Below are positions 35,391 to 45,133 of a stretch of DNA of 64,000 nt, piece by piece. The translations under genes were made by a program, and so were the position numbers. How positions within the stretch are numbered: the stretch's first letter is position 1; the number at the start of each line of letters is the position of its first letter. This stretch comes from JAEZDR01 sp039811185. GTDB taxonomy: Bacteria > Bacteroidota > Bacteroidia > Chitinophagales > Chitinophagaceae. The stretch covers positions 1 through 64,000 of the forward strand of contig JBDHYF010000001.1 of NCBI GenBank assembly GCA_039811185.1, read 5' to 3'. The notes under the pieces were generated by a model, which was not told where the DNA came from, did no database searches, and saw nothing but the letters and a program-made list of their open reading frames with translations.

Positions 35391-35476
35391 TTGAATAGTA
35401 TTTCCGTTTCTAAAAATAATCCACACTATCGAAACCGCTTCATATTTCAGTTAAGTTTGTTGAAACCCAACGCCCG

Positions 35477-36607
35477 ATGGCTTTAGACAGCTTACACGAT
35501 TTTCTGACGCCTGTAGATTTTAATGAAATTACAGGCGATGAAACCTACAACAGCAAACACATAGGCTTTCATATTAAACGATGCAACGAACTACTGCATG
35601 CTGAAGACGCTGACCTGTTTATTATTGGTGTGCCGGAATTTCGCGGCGGATATCCGGCAGCCAAAGGCATGTCGGGGCTTGAAGACATAAGAAAAGAATT
35701 TTATGGCCTTTTCTACTGGCATTCCGAAATAAACATTTTCGATCTCGGCAACATAAAAAAAGGCGCCACCATCGCCGATACGTATGCTGCATTAAAAACG
35801 GTTGTTAAAGAAATCATTTCTGCAAACAAACGGGTGCTGATACTCGGCGGCTCCCACGATCTTACCATTGCTCAATATCAGGCGTACGCCGAACTTCAAA
35901 AAGTAGTTGAACTTACCGTGGTAGACGCGCTGATTGATTTTGATATGGAAAGCCCTATCCCCGAGCGTAACTTTCTGATGCAGCTTTTTACATCCGAACC
36001 AAACTTTATCAACCACTACAACCATCTGGCTTTCCAAAGCTACTTTGTACATCCGTCGATGCTTGAAACAATCGACAAACTAAGATTTGATTGTTACCGG
36101 ACGGGAGTGGTTAAAGAGCAGATAGAGGAGATGGAACCTGTTGTTCGAAACGCTGATTTAATCAGTTTCGATATCAGCGCCATTCAGCATGCGCATGCAC
36201 CGGCAAACACACTTAGCCCTAACGGACTTACAGGCGAGGAGGCGTGCACACTGATGCAGTTTGCGGGTATGAGTAACAAAGCAAGCACAATCGGTATTTA
36301 TGGTTACAATGCATCAACCGATTTGCATCAGCTCACTGCAAAACAAATCAGTCACATGATGTGGTATGTTTTAGACGGGATTTACAAACTGAAACAAGAA
36401 GCAGAAATATCGGATGCCGACCACTTCAATCAGTTTAAAATGGCCTTTAGCGAAGTAGAAGCCACCTTTTTACAAAGCAAGAGAACAGGCCGTTGGTGGA
36501 TGCTGATGCCCGATGGCGCCTACATTTCCTGTAGCAAAAACGACTATCTGATGGCGTGTCAAAACGAAATTCCGGAGCGGTGGATGCGTGCAATGGAAAG
36601 AAGTTAG
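35477..36607 (+). CDS. Arginase/formimidoylglutamase-fold protein with incomplete metal site
   Basis: 376 residues with the ureohydrolase layout: DLFIIGVPEFRGG, LILGGSHDLTIAQYQAY, VVDALIDFDME, ISFDISAIQHAHAPAN and TIGIYGYNAS. Arginase-family enzymes bind two Mn ions with GGDH, DAHxD and SxDxDxxD. Here GGSHD and both aspartates of DALID are kept, but the His of DAHxD is Leu and the second Asp of SxDxD is Ser (SFDIS). Two of six ligands are therefore missing, so normal activity is doubtful. It stands alone, 137 bp after the PspC gene. It may be a catalytically changed or regulatory member of the family; function not known. Confidence 0.85.
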   Translation: MALDSLHDFLTPVDFNEITGDETYNSKHIGFHIKRCNELLHAEDADLFIIGVPEFRGGYPAAKGMSGLEDIRKEFYGLFYWHSEINIFDLGNIKKGATIADTYAALKTVVKEIISANKRVLILGGSHDLTIAQYQAYAELQKVVELTVVDALIDFDMESPIPERNFLMQLFTSEPNFINHYNHLAFQSYFVHPSMLETIDKLRFDCYRTGVVKEQIEEMEPVVRNADLISFDISAIQHAHAPANTLSPNGLTGEEACTLMQFAGMSNKASTIGIYGYNASTDLHQLTAKQISHMMWYVLDGIYKLKQEAEISDADHFNQFKMAFSEVEATFLQSKRTGRWWMLMPDGAYISCSKNDYLMACQNEIPERWMRAMERS

Positions 36608-36732
36608 TGAAACCCCTTTAAACCCCTTCCACAACCGCCCGGCATCGAGCCTTCCAACCGTTCAACAGTCGCATTCAACGTTTGTAGAAAATTGATATAA
36701 AAACCGTTTATACTTATTTACATTTGTTTTAT

Positions 36733-38073
36733 ATGCGAAAATTATATGCACTGATTTTCCTTGCACTTCCGGTTTTCGGAATTGCGCAGGAAAAGTGGGA
36801 TTTAAAACGCTGCGTGGAGTATGCCATGAAAAATAATGTGTCGGTAAAGCAGGCCGACATCGATGCGAGGGCTGCCGCGCTGCAACTTCAGCAAAACAAA
36901 CTTGCTCAATATCCGGGACTCAGCTTTTCCACCTCGGCAGGTTTGCAGTTTGGCAAATCCATCGACCCCACAACCAATCAGTTTACCACAGAGCCTTTCT
37001 TTTTTCAAGATTATCAGCTTGGTGGCAGGGTGCAGTTGGTAGGTTGGAACCGTTTAAACAACAACACCAAAGGCTCGGAGTTTATGCTAACCGCACGCCT
37101 TGCGGGTATTGAAAAAGCGGCAAACGATATTGCATTAAATGTGGCTACCTACTACCTGCAAACGCTGGGGTCTTTACAGCAAATTGAAATCAGCAAAATT
37201 CAAATTGCACAAACAAAAATTCAATACAACAACGTAAAAGCAAGGGTGGACGCCGGTGCGCTTCCAGAATTAAACTTTGCCGAAGTGGAAGCTCAGCTGG
37301 CTACCGACAGTGCAAACTTAATTACCGCTGAAACGCAGTACGATCAAAACCTGCTGCTACTGAAAGGCCTTTTAAATCTGGATCCGGCCACTCCTTTCGA
37401 TATTGAAAAGCCCGATATTGAAAATATTCCGCTGGAAAACCTTGCGGAGCTCGAACCATCTGTTGTGTATGCCATTGCCGCCAACACCTTTCCGCAGCAG
37501 AAAATGTATTCCAGCCTGATAAAAGGCGCCGAATACAACATCAAAGCCGCCAAAGCGGCGCTTTACCCCACCATCAGCGGTGGATATGGCCTAAGCACTG
37601 CGTTTAACAACAAGGCCTATGAAGTAGTGGGAAGTTCACTGAAAAAGATGGGATATGCCTCGCAGGTAGAGCGCAACTTTCAGCAAAATATTTCTGCCAC
37701 CCTTTCGGTTCCCATCTTCAACAACGGAACCTATCGCACCGCCTACCGCAACAGTTTATTGAATTTGGAGACTTATCAGTTAGATCAGTACCGCGCCGAC
37801 CTACAACTAAAACAAGACATCTATACCGCTTACAACAATGCCATCTCGGCCATGAAAAAATACTACGCCGGTAAGAAATCGGTGGAGTCGGCACAGAAGG
37901 CCTACGATTTTGCCCAAAAACGCTGGGATGTAGGCCTCCTCACCACAAGCGATTTACTAACCACACAAAACCGGCTGCTCAATGCGAAACTGCAAGAGCT
38001 TTCCAACCAGATAGATTATGTATTCCGAATTAAACTGCTGGAATTTTATAAAGGCCAGGGATTAAAACTTTAA
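36733..38073 (+). CDS. TolC-family outer-membrane efflux protein
   Basis: 446 residues from the ATG at 36733 (MRKLYALIFLALPVFGIAQ), a signal peptide; a TTG three codons earlier is less likely. Two outer-membrane efflux repeats are seen: WDLKRCVEYAMKNNVSVKQA opens the first, and SATLSVPIFNNGTYRTAYRN marks the second. Long helical segments include AYDFAQKRWDVGLLTTSDLL. It would form the outer-membrane duct of a tripartite pump with the fusion protein 10 bp downstream. No inner-membrane pump gene follows in the window. Confidence 0.92.
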   Translation: MRKLYALIFLALPVFGIAQEKWDLKRCVEYAMKNNVSVKQADIDARAAALQLQQNKLAQYPGLSFSTSAGLQFGKSIDPTTNQFTTEPFFFQDYQLGGRVQLVGWNRLNNNTKGSEFMLTARLAGIEKAANDIALNVATYYLQTLGSLQQIEISKIQIAQTKIQYNNVKARVDAGALPELNFAEVEAQLATDSANLITAETQYDQNLLLLKGLLNLDPATPFDIEKPDIENIPLENLAELEPSVVYAIAANTFPQQKMYSSLIKGAEYNIKAAKAALYPTISGGYGLSTAFNNKAYEVVGSSLKKMGYASQVERNFQQNISATLSVPIFNNGTYRTAYRNSLLNLETYQLDQYRADLQLKQDIYTAYNNAISAMKKYYAGKKSVESAQKAYDFAQKRWDVGLLTTSDLLTTQNRLLNAKLQELSNQIDYVFRIKLLEFYKGQGLKL

Positions 38074-38083
38074 AAACGAACGT

Positions 38084-39430
38084 ATGAGCAAAAATGTTAA
38101 ATGGATTCTGATATCTCTTGTGGCGGTTGTTGTGTTGCTGATTGTTTTAAAAGCAGCAGGTGTGTTTGGTAAAGAAGAAGGCATTGAAGTAACTACCGAA
38201 AAAGTAAGCAGACAAACCATTATTGAAACCGTAAATGCCAGCGGAAAAATATTTCCTGAAGTAGAAGTGAAGGTTAGCCCCGACATCTCCGGAGAGGTAG
38301 TGGAACTCACGGTTTCCGAAGGCGATACAGTAAAAAAAGGACAGGTGCTGGCTAAAATTTATGCAGATATTTATGCTTCGCAGAAAGACCAGGCCGCAGC
38401 GGGTGTTTCGCAAACTCAGGCGCAGGTAGAAAACTCGAAGGCACAACTCGGCGCACTGAAAGCATCGCTCGATCAGGCAAAAAACAATTACGACAGACAG
38501 AAAAAACTCTACGACCAAAAAGTAATTTCCAAAAGCGAATTTGAGCAGGCAGAACAATCCTACCTGTCGGCTGTGGCAAACTACAAAGCAACCGAACAAA
38601 GCATAAAAGCCGGCCTCGCAAATGTGCAAAGCGCTATTGCAAGCCTTAATCGCGCAAGTAAAGATGTAAACCGTGCAACCATTGTTGCACCTATGAGCGG
38701 AGTGGTGAGCTTGCTGGCGGTAAAAAAGGGAGAACGGGTAGTAGGTACCGCACAAATGGCGGGAACCGAAATGATGCGTATCGCTGATTTAAACAGCATT
38801 GAAACGCAGGTTGACGTAGGAGAAAACGACATTCCAAAGGTTCGCATTGGCGACACCGCTTTGGTTTCGGTGGATGCCTATAACAACCGAAGCTTCAAAG
38901 GGGTGGTGTACAAAATAGCCAATCCAACCATATCGTCTTCGGCCATCGGCAACACCACCGTAACCAACTACAAAGTACATATCCGGCTAATACCTGCCTC
39001 CTACGCCAACCTCATTAAGCCCGGAATGCCGTTCCCTTTTCGTCCGAATATGAGCGCCAGCGCCGATATTCAAACGGAAACAAAACAGAACGTCATCAGC
39101 ATTCCCATTAACGCCGTAACTACCCGAACTCCAAAGGAAGACGGAAAGGAAGAGAAGAACGCAAAGCAAGATGAAAGCACAACAGGCGATGATACCAACG
39201 CTTCAAAAACCGACGGCCTGCAAGAAGTAGTTTTTGTGCTGCAAAAAGACAATACTGTTAAACAGGTGAAAGTAAAAACCGGAATTCAGGACATCAACAA
39301 TATTGAAATTGTTTCCGGCTTGTCGGAAGGCGATGAAGTGGTTACCGGACCCTACAACACGGTAAGCAAAACTTTGAAAGATAAAACCAAGGTGAAGACC
39401 GCTAAAAAAACCGGAAAGCCGTCTAAATAA
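38084..39430 (+). CDS. Periplasmic membrane-fusion protein (HlyD/MacA-like)
   Basis: 448 residues. One N-terminal membrane anchor (ILISLVAVVVLLIVLKAAGV) is followed by a lipoyl-type barrel-sandwich half (DISGEVVELTVSEGDTVKKG). A long coiled-coil hairpin (about 105-200) comes next, then the second half (ATIVAPMSGVVSLLAVKKGE) and beta-barrel domains. A charged low-complexity insertion near 350-375 (KEDGKEEKNAKQDESTTGDD) is unusual. The pattern is MacA/RND-type adaptor, linking an inner-membrane transporter to the TolC protein encoded just upstream; the transporter itself is not here. A terminator follows. Confidence 0.92.
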   Translation: MSKNVKWILISLVAVVVLLIVLKAAGVFGKEEGIEVTTEKVSRQTIIETVNASGKIFPEVEVKVSPDISGEVVELTVSEGDTVKKGQVLAKIYADIYASQKDQAAAGVSQTQAQVENSKAQLGALKASLDQAKNNYDRQKKLYDQKVISKSEFEQAEQSYLSAVANYKATEQSIKAGLANVQSAIASLNRASKDVNRATIVAPMSGVVSLLAVKKGERVVGTAQMAGTEMMRIADLNSIETQVDVGENDIPKVRIGDTALVSVDAYNNRSFKGVVYKIANPTISSSAIGNTTVTNYKVHIRLIPASYANLIKPGMPFPFRPNMSASADIQTETKQNVISIPINAVTTRTPKEDGKEEKNAKQDESTTGDDTNASKTDGLQEVVFVLQKDNTVKQVKVKTGIQDINNIEIVSGLSEGDEVVTGPYNTVSKTLKDKTKVKTAKKTGKPSK

Positions 39431-39510
39431 AAAAATAAAGAAAAATTTTACTATTTGAAAATTACCGCTATTTTTGTTTCGGTTTTTCATAGGATATTGG
39501 ATTTTAAAAC

Positions 39511-39542
39511 GGGGTAGGATTTTCATCCACGCCCCTTTTTTT
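39511..39542 (+). terminator. Terminator after the efflux genes
   Basis: GGGG-TA-GGAT-TTTC-ATCC-ACG-CCCC followed by seven Ts, on the plus strand. The stem is interrupted by an unpaired TA/ACG. It sits between the fusion-protein gene and the convergent uvrC gene. Confidence 0.7.
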
Positions 39543-41352
39543 ATGCCTTTTCGGGATGAAAATAATTCCATACCACCGCAGCTCTTGCTGCACCTGCTAC
39601 CCGTGCCAGTTCTTCCTTCGGCTGCTCCCTGATGTTTTTTACCGATTTAAAATGTTTTAGTAACGAAAGCGCTGTTCGTTTACCAATGCCCGGAATGTTT
39701 TCCAACTCGTTCCCTAAAGCATTCTTTGAGCGAAGCTGACGGTGAAAGTTAATTCCGAAATTGTGCACTTCGTCCCTGATGCGCCTTAGGAGCTTGAGGC
39801 TTGAGCTGTCCCAATCTAATTTCAGCGACTGGCTGTCACCGGGAAAAAAAATTTCTTCTTCGTTTTTGGCTAATCCCACCACCGTAAGTTTTCCCTTCAG
39901 CTTTAACTGTTCAATACTCTCCATTGCTGCGCTGAGCTGTCCTTTTCCGCCATCGATAATTACCAGTTGCGGCAGTTCCTGTTTCTCGGCAAGCAGTCTT
40001 GTATATCTTCTTAAAACAACTTCCTTCATGGTGGCAAAATCATTAATGCCTTCCACCGTCTTCACTTTAAAATGGCGATAATCTTTTTTGCTCGGCATTC
40101 CATTTTTAAAACTCACCATAGCCGACACAGGAAAAGTTCCATGCAAATTGGAGTTGTCGAAACACTCAATGTTATAGGGGACCTCGGGCAGTTTCAGGTC
40201 CTGCTGCAACACGATCAGCACGTCTTTAATTTCGGTTTCAGTTTTACCCTCCACATGCAGTAGCTTTCTGCGTTGAATTTCTTTTTGAAAATAGGTTACG
40301 TTTTGCACTGAAAGGTCGAGGAGCTTTTTTCGTTCGCCGGCTTTCGGCACCGTAACAGCAACATCGGTATAGGGAAGCGCAACAGCAACCGGCACAATTA
40401 CCTCCGGCGCATTGCTGTTAAACGACGAACGCAAATGATGGATGGCAAAGCTCAGCACATCTTCCTCCGTTTCCTCAACAGGCGTTTTTAACTCGATGGT
40501 GTGTGTTTGAACAATGGTTCCGTTCTGCACCATCAGATAGTTTACATAAGCGTGCTGATGTTCTTTCAACACCGAAAAAACATCCGCTTCCTTTACATGC
40601 TTTGCAATAATGATGGAGCTTGCCTGATAGTCTTCAAGGCCCTGAATTTTTTTGCGCATAGCTTCGGCTTTTTCAAACTCAAGCGAAGCGGCAAAATCCT
40701 GCATCTGCCTGCGATAGCTCTGAATAACGGGCTGCAGATTTCCCTTCAATATTTGCGTTACCTGCTGCAACCCGCTGTTATAATCTTCTTCCGTCTGAAA
40801 TCCTTCGCACGGCCCTTTACAGTTTCCCAAATGGTATTCAAGACAAACCTTAAACTTCTTCTTCGCTATGTTTTGAGGAGATAAGTTGAGCTTACAAGTG
40901 CGCAGCAGCACGTACTGCCTGATGAAGGTGAGCAAATCCCGCACCTTGCGCACGGAGGTAAACGGCCCAAGATATTGCGACCCGTCGTTTAGTTTATGGC
41001 GTGTAAAAAACACACGGGGAAAATGTTCATTTTTGATAACGATGTAGGGATAAGTTTTGTCGTCTTTAAGATTGATATTAAAGCGCGGTTGAAACTCTTT
41101 TATCAGCGAATTTTCGAGCAGAAAAGCATCCTGCTCCGAATTAACAATTGTGAACTCGATATGATCAATGCGTTTTACAAGCTCGTTTGTTTTATAGTTG
41201 TTGAGCGTTTTGGTGAAGTACGAACTCACGCGCTTTTTCAGGTTCTTTGCCTTACCAACATATAAAAGCTCGTTGTGCTGATCGAAGTATTTATAAATGC
41301 CCGGAGCCGAAGGAATGGTGGAAGCGATTTGTTGAAATTCGATTTGCGTCAT
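39541..41352 (-). CDS. uvrC: Excinuclease ABC subunit C (UvrC)
   Basis: 603 residues, normal UvrC length. The N-terminal GIY-YIG nuclease reads APGIYKYFDQHNELLYVGKA. The UVR motif (about 213-245) is ASLEFEKAEAMRKKIQGLED. The RNase H-like second nuclease begins IECFDNSNLHGTFPVSAM (about 396), and the C-terminal helix-hairpin-helix pair has LENIPGIGKRTALSLLKHF. UvrC makes both incisions in nucleotide-excision repair with UvrA and UvrB. Last gene of a four-gene minus-strand run, 13 bp after a lipoprotein gene. Confidence 0.97.
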   Translation of the reverse strand: MTQIEFQQIASTIPSAPGIYKYFDQHNELLYVGKAKNLKKRVSSYFTKTLNNYKTNELVKRIDHIEFTIVNSEQDAFLLENSLIKEFQPRFNINLKDDKTYPYIVIKNEHFPRVFFTRHKLNDGSQYLGPFTSVRKVRDLLTFIRQYVLLRTCKLNLSPQNIAKKKFKVCLEYHLGNCKGPCEGFQTEEDYNSGLQQVTQILKGNLQPVIQSYRRQMQDFAASLEFEKAEAMRKKIQGLEDYQASSIIIAKHVKEADVFSVLKEHQHAYVNYLMVQNGTIVQTHTIELKTPVEETEEDVLSFAIHHLRSSFNSNAPEVIVPVAVALPYTDVAVTVPKAGERKKLLDLSVQNVTYFQKEIQRRKLLHVEGKTETEIKDVLIVLQQDLKLPEVPYNIECFDNSNLHGTFPVSAMVSFKNGMPSKKDYRHFKVKTVEGINDFATMKEVVLRRYTRLLAEKQELPQLVIIDGGKGQLSAAMESIEQLKLKGKLTVVGLAKNEEEIFFPGDSQSLKLDWDSSSLKLLRRIRDEVHNFGINFHRQLRSKNALGNELENIPGIGKRTALSLLKHFKSVKNIREQPKEELARVAGAARAAVVWNYFHPEKA

Positions 41353-41365
41353 AATACGGGCTTAC

Positions 41366-41944
41366 CTACTGCCAGAAAACTTTTTTCTGAATCGTTTTTT
41401 CACTTCCATCCGAAAATGAAAGGATGCGATTGATGTAAAAATTGTTTTGCTCAAAATTCCAACCAAGCTTTTCTATTACGGCACTGTCGCTGTTTTGAAA
41501 GCTTCGGTTAATAAAAATGCGATGCACCTTATCGCCATTTTCATCCATCAATATTTCCATCGATTTTACCGGATAGGCAGGATGAATGCTGGTGTACGAC
41601 AAGGTTAGGCTATGCAATGTGGCATCGCTGAACGAAGCAGCGCGGTAATACCGCTTGGCGGGAACACTGTCGATATTGAAGTCGGTAAACTTATGCGCAA
41701 GGGCGGAGAACTGATCGTTGGTGAGTTGAACAGAATCACGCTTACCGCCATCAATTGTTATTGCATAGATGTAGTAAGGTTGAGTGATAACTTCCTCACT
41801 CGCCAGCTTCAATAAGCTGTTTGCCGGGTAAAAAAATGCGGAATCCGGTGTCAGCTCCTGCTGACGGCTTACGGCATTTCCGTTTTCGGTTGAAGCATTG
41901 CATCCAAAAACGATCATCAGCAGAACAGCGGCAAAAAATTTCAT
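41366..41944 (-). CDS. Hypothetical lipoprotein
   Basis: 192 residues; lipoprotein signal MKFFAAVLLMIVFGC with Cys at 15. The mature part is acidic to neutral with alternating beta-type segments (YIYAITIDGGKRDSVQLTND, MEILMDENGDKVHRIFINRS) and no cysteines or membrane helix. No family recognised. It sits 35 bp after the anti-sigma candidate and 13 bp before uvrC, so probably shares their transcript. Confidence 0.75.
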   Translation of the reverse strand: MKFFAAVLLMIVFGCNASTENGNAVSRQQELTPDSAFFYPANSLLKLASEEVITQPYYIYAITIDGGKRDSVQLTNDQFSALAHKFTDFNIDSVPAKRYYRAASFSDATLHSLTLSYTSIHPAYPVKSMEILMDENGDKVHRIFINRSFQNSDSAVIEKLGWNFEQNNFYINRILSFSDGSEKTIQKKVFWQ

Positions 41945-41979
41945 TCTGCAAATTACAACCGACTGTTTAAAAACTGAGG

Positions 41980-43323
41980 TTAATAAATAGACCTGCTTAC
42001 GCCGACTTTAATGCCATAATCGAACAAAAATTCGCGAACAGGATATTTGTTGGAGTAAGTGGGCAGCTGTTGGTAACGGAACTGCGGCCCGATTTGCCAC
42101 CTTAGTCCCCCGGATTTATAGGTGATAAAAGTTTCAACGCTGGTGTTGATGTTAAACTCCCGCAACAGTTCGGAGCCATCGGCATAATGATTAAAATCGC
42201 TCGTCAATACCTGAGGTGATTTACTGAACACATAGGTAGGTTGAACGCTTGCACCGATGCCCCAGGAAAGGCGGCTGCTGAAACTGCTTGTCCAATCAAT
42301 TCCCACCGGAACAGAAACTTCGCTGTATTTGTTGCTGAGGGTAACAGGAAATGCGCCGGTACTGTTTTTAAATTTAGAAACGGTGGTCATCCGTTCGTTG
42401 TCCATCAGTTGAATAGAGGCGGGTTCATAATTATAAAGAAAAGCGTCCATTTCGTATTGACGTACATTATACTGCAAGCCGGTTTTTAAAGTAAGCGAAC
42501 GGTTGAGGCGGTAGCCCACACTCAAGCCCACTTCCATTCCCATAGAAGGCTTATGCCTTACCATTGCGTTTACATCGGAATGATAGCTTGCGTTTAAAGG
42601 AGCCGCGTTGTCTGCCAGATCGCGTGTTTTATCATCAAGCAACCTTCTGAAGGTGGCCGACCGTGCATAATAAAACTGAACCTGCCAAGGGGTAGACTTT
42701 TGCGCCAACAAAAGATTTTCTGTGCTCAGATGATCCGGTGCAGAAGTGTTGAGCGAATGTTTCATCGATCGGTTCATCGCCACTGCATCGTCCGTAGATC
42801 TGTTATAAAAAGCCGCGATCACCGGCATTTCCTGCAATGTGATTCTATCGGGCACGGTTGCTACCGAAATCGATTTCAGCAAATCGAACTGAACTTCTGA
42901 TTTCTTGATTGGCTTTTCAAAACCGGAATGGTTGGGCGCCAACGGAGCCGTATTCTCCTCGTGCACCGGCTGTTCAGGATCAACGTCCGGATGAGCATTC
43001 TCTTTTGCCTGCTGAATGGTTTTGTAAGTTAGATTGTTGGTGGCAATCTGTCGGGTGAAGTCGGCTTCACTATTTTTAGTCAAGGACGCAAAGCTGCCGT
43101 TAATTGTTTTTAAAACGGTTTCGTCCGGCTTAATAAATAAAGTTCCTATGGTTAGCAGTGCTAATACAACAAGGGCGGCAACGGAAAGTGCGGGCCATTT
43201 TGTTTTGCCGTGCATTTGCTGTTGAATGTTCTGCCATAAAAAATCGGAAGGATACATGCGGTGGGCCGCTGCTTGTTTTTGCAGAAAATCTTCAAAATTT
43301 TCGTATGTACGCTGCCTCTTCAT
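41980..43323 (-). CDS. Anti-sigma candidate with one membrane helix and barrel-like C-terminus
   Basis: 447 residues. A cytoplasmic N-terminus of about 42 residues (YENFEDFLQKQAAAHRMYPS, DFLWQNIQQQM) precedes one transmembrane helix (ALSVAALVVLALLTIGTLFI). After a Ser/Thr/Asn-rich linker the last 180 residues resemble an outer-membrane beta-barrel half (LSVGYRLNRSLTLKTGLQYN, IGPQFRYQQLPTYS). It starts one base after the stop of the ECF sigma gene. Such sigma-linked proteins with an inner-membrane helix often act as anti-sigma factors in Bacteroidota. No zinc-binding anti-sigma motif is seen, so the call is from position and topology. Confidence 0.7.
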   Translation of the reverse strand: MKRQRTYENFEDFLQKQAAAHRMYPSDFLWQNIQQQMHGKTKWPALSVAALVVLALLTIGTLFIKPDETVLKTINGSFASLTKNSEADFTRQIATNNLTYKTIQQAKENAHPDVDPEQPVHEENTAPLAPNHSGFEKPIKKSEVQFDLLKSISVATVPDRITLQEMPVIAAFYNRSTDDAVAMNRSMKHSLNTSAPDHLSTENLLLAQKSTPWQVQFYYARSATFRRLLDDKTRDLADNAAPLNASYHSDVNAMVRHKPSMGMEVGLSVGYRLNRSLTLKTGLQYNVRQYEMDAFLYNYEPASIQLMDNERMTTVSKFKNSTGAFPVTLSNKYSEVSVPVGIDWTSSFSSRLSWGIGASVQPTYVFSKSPQVLTSDFNHYADGSELLREFNINTSVETFITYKSGGLRWQIGPQFRYQQLPTYSNKYPVREFLFDYGIKVGVSRSIY

Positions 43324-43324
43324 C

Positions 43325-43906
43325 TCAGTTAGTTTTGGTTTTAAGCGCCGGCTGCCACTGTTCTTCGGGCTTTTCGATAATTCTTCTTTTTACAAGAATG
43401 TTTTCGAGCATTTGTTTTGCCCGCGTGTACTGGCTGCGGCTCGTGCTTTCTTCTATCTCCAGAATTTGCCCGATTTCTTTGTGTGAAAACCCTTCAATTG
43501 CGTACAGGTTTAAAACCGTGCGATAACCAACGGGAAGTTGCCGGATACATTCCACAACCATTTTCGCCTGAAGTATTGCCGGAATCCAATCGGATTTTGT
43601 TGCCACCGATGCAGCCATTTCCAGGTCTACATTCTCATTAAACTTCTTATACTTTTTCAAAAAATTAATGCAGGTATGCACCATTATTCTTCTCACCCAG
43701 CCTTCAAACGAACCTTTGTTCTGAAACGACCCGATTTGTGTAAATACTTTAATAAATCCTTCCTGTAACATATCCTCTGCATCCTGTCTGTTGTAGGCAT
43801 AGCGATAACAAACAGCAAGCATCTTTGCACTGTACCGGTTGTATAATTCCCGTTGAGCAGCCGGGTCGTTATTGCAACAACCCATCAATAAACTCTCTTC
43901 TGTCAT
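43325..43906 (-). CDS. ECF RNA polymerase sigma factor
   Basis: 193 residues with region 2 (RELYNRYSAKMLAVCYRYAY, AEDMLQEGFIKVFTQIGSF) and region 4 (LPVGYRTVLNLYAIEGFSHK, EIGQILEIEESTSRSQYTRA). Regions 1.1 and 3 are absent, as in the ECF group. It is the first gene of a run with the anti-sigma candidate, a lipoprotein and uvrC. It probably responds to an envelope signal relayed through its membrane partner. Confidence 0.95.
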   Translation of the reverse strand: MTEESLLMGCCNNDPAAQRELYNRYSAKMLAVCYRYAYNRQDAEDMLQEGFIKVFTQIGSFQNKGSFEGWVRRIMVHTCINFLKKYKKFNENVDLEMAASVATKSDWIPAILQAKMVVECIRQLPVGYRTVLNLYAIEGFSHKEIGQILEIEESTSRSQYTRAKQMLENILVKRRIIEKPEEQWQPALKTKTN

Positions 43907-44019
43907 AAGGAATGGCTTTGCCTAAAAGTAAGACAATTTTCACGGGCTCGTGCTGCATGGGTTAAAAAAATTACATCCGCCCGCTGCATTTTACTGAAAG
44001 CCTTTAGTATGTTGCAGCT

Positions 44020-45114
44020 ATGATTGCCACTGCATCCCGCTATTTTAAATACATCTTCCCTCAAGTCGATTCGGGCCGCACAAAAGAGATATTCGACGTC
44101 AATCCCATCGCTGCTACCCGCGACGAACCCGAGCACATTCAGGTACAAATATTCACTTACAACGCGGAAACAATTACTTATTCTGAGTTTGAAAACCAGG
44201 CGGAAACGCTGATAAAATTTACGGGCAGCAACCACATTTGCTGGATAAATATTGATGGCATTAGAAAAGATGCCGTAAACCAAATTTGCCACGACTTTTC
44301 TATTCATGCCCTCATTGCCGAAGACATCATCAGCAGCGGACAACGTCCAAAATTAGATGAAACCGAAGGGGTGATGTACTTCCTTTTAAACATGTTGTAT
44401 TATGACCGCGAAACGAACACCATCGAGCCGGAACAAGTGAGCATTGTGCTGGGAAAAAGCTTTCTGCTCAGTTTTCAGGAAGAGGCGGCAAGAGATGTGT
44501 TTAACGGCGTTAGAGAGCGTTTGAAAACCGGAGGACGGCTAAGAAGCAGCGGCGCTGACTACCTGTGTTACGCCCTGATTGATACCATTGTAGACAATTA
44601 CTACTATGTACTGGAAAGCCTCAGCGACAACATTGAAAACATTGAGGAGCAGATTTTACGACTCGGAAATAATTCAGCTCTCGGTAAATTGGTATCGCTC
44701 AGAAAAGAACTGATTGTGCTGAAAAGAAACATTGCACCCGTTCGCGATATGGTTAGTGCTGTGCTGCGCAGCGACAATGAACTACTGAACGAAAGAACCA
44801 TCAAATACTTTAAAGATGTTTCCGACCACATTACTCAGGCTTATGAATTGGTAGAAAACTACCGCGATATGATGATGAACCTGCACGACCTCTACCTCAG
44901 CAAAGTAAACCTGCGCATGAACGAAGTAATGAAGGTGATGGCAATCGTAACCTGCCTGCTTGCACCGGCGGCGGTAATAGGAGGCATTTTCGGAATGAAC
45001 TTCGATAAAATTCCCTGGCTCCATAACCGGTACGGCTTTTATATTGCCGTAGCGCTGATGTTCTTGATTCCTCTTGGAATGATGTTCGTTTTCCGGAAAA
45101 GAAAATGGTTTTAG
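44020..45114 (+). CDS. corA: CorA-family divalent cation transporter
   Basis: 364 residues. The N-terminal cytoplasmic funnel ends in long helices, and two transmembrane helices lie at the C-terminus (VMAIVTCLLAPAAVIGGIF; FYIAVALMFLIPLGMMFVF). The GMN selectivity motif follows the first (IFGMNFDKIPWL). It transports Mg2+ and possibly Co2+ as a pentamer. It stands alone, divergent from the sigma operon and convergent with the PAP2-like gene. Confidence 0.95.
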   Translation: MIATASRYFKYIFPQVDSGRTKEIFDVNPIAATRDEPEHIQVQIFTYNAETITYSEFENQAETLIKFTGSNHICWINIDGIRKDAVNQICHDFSIHALIAEDIISSGQRPKLDETEGVMYFLLNMLYYDRETNTIEPEQVSIVLGKSFLLSFQEEAARDVFNGVRERLKTGGRLRSSGADYLCYALIDTIVDNYYYVLESLSDNIENIEEQILRLGNNSALGKLVSLRKELIVLKRNIAPVRDMVSAVLRSDNELLNERTIKYFKDVSDHITQAYELVENYRDMMMNLHDLYLSKVNLRMNEVMKVMAIVTCLLAPAAVIGGIFGMNFDKIPWLHNRYGFYIAVALMFLIPLGMMFVFRKRKWF

Positions 45115-45133
45115 CGGGAGCTGCATCCCATAA

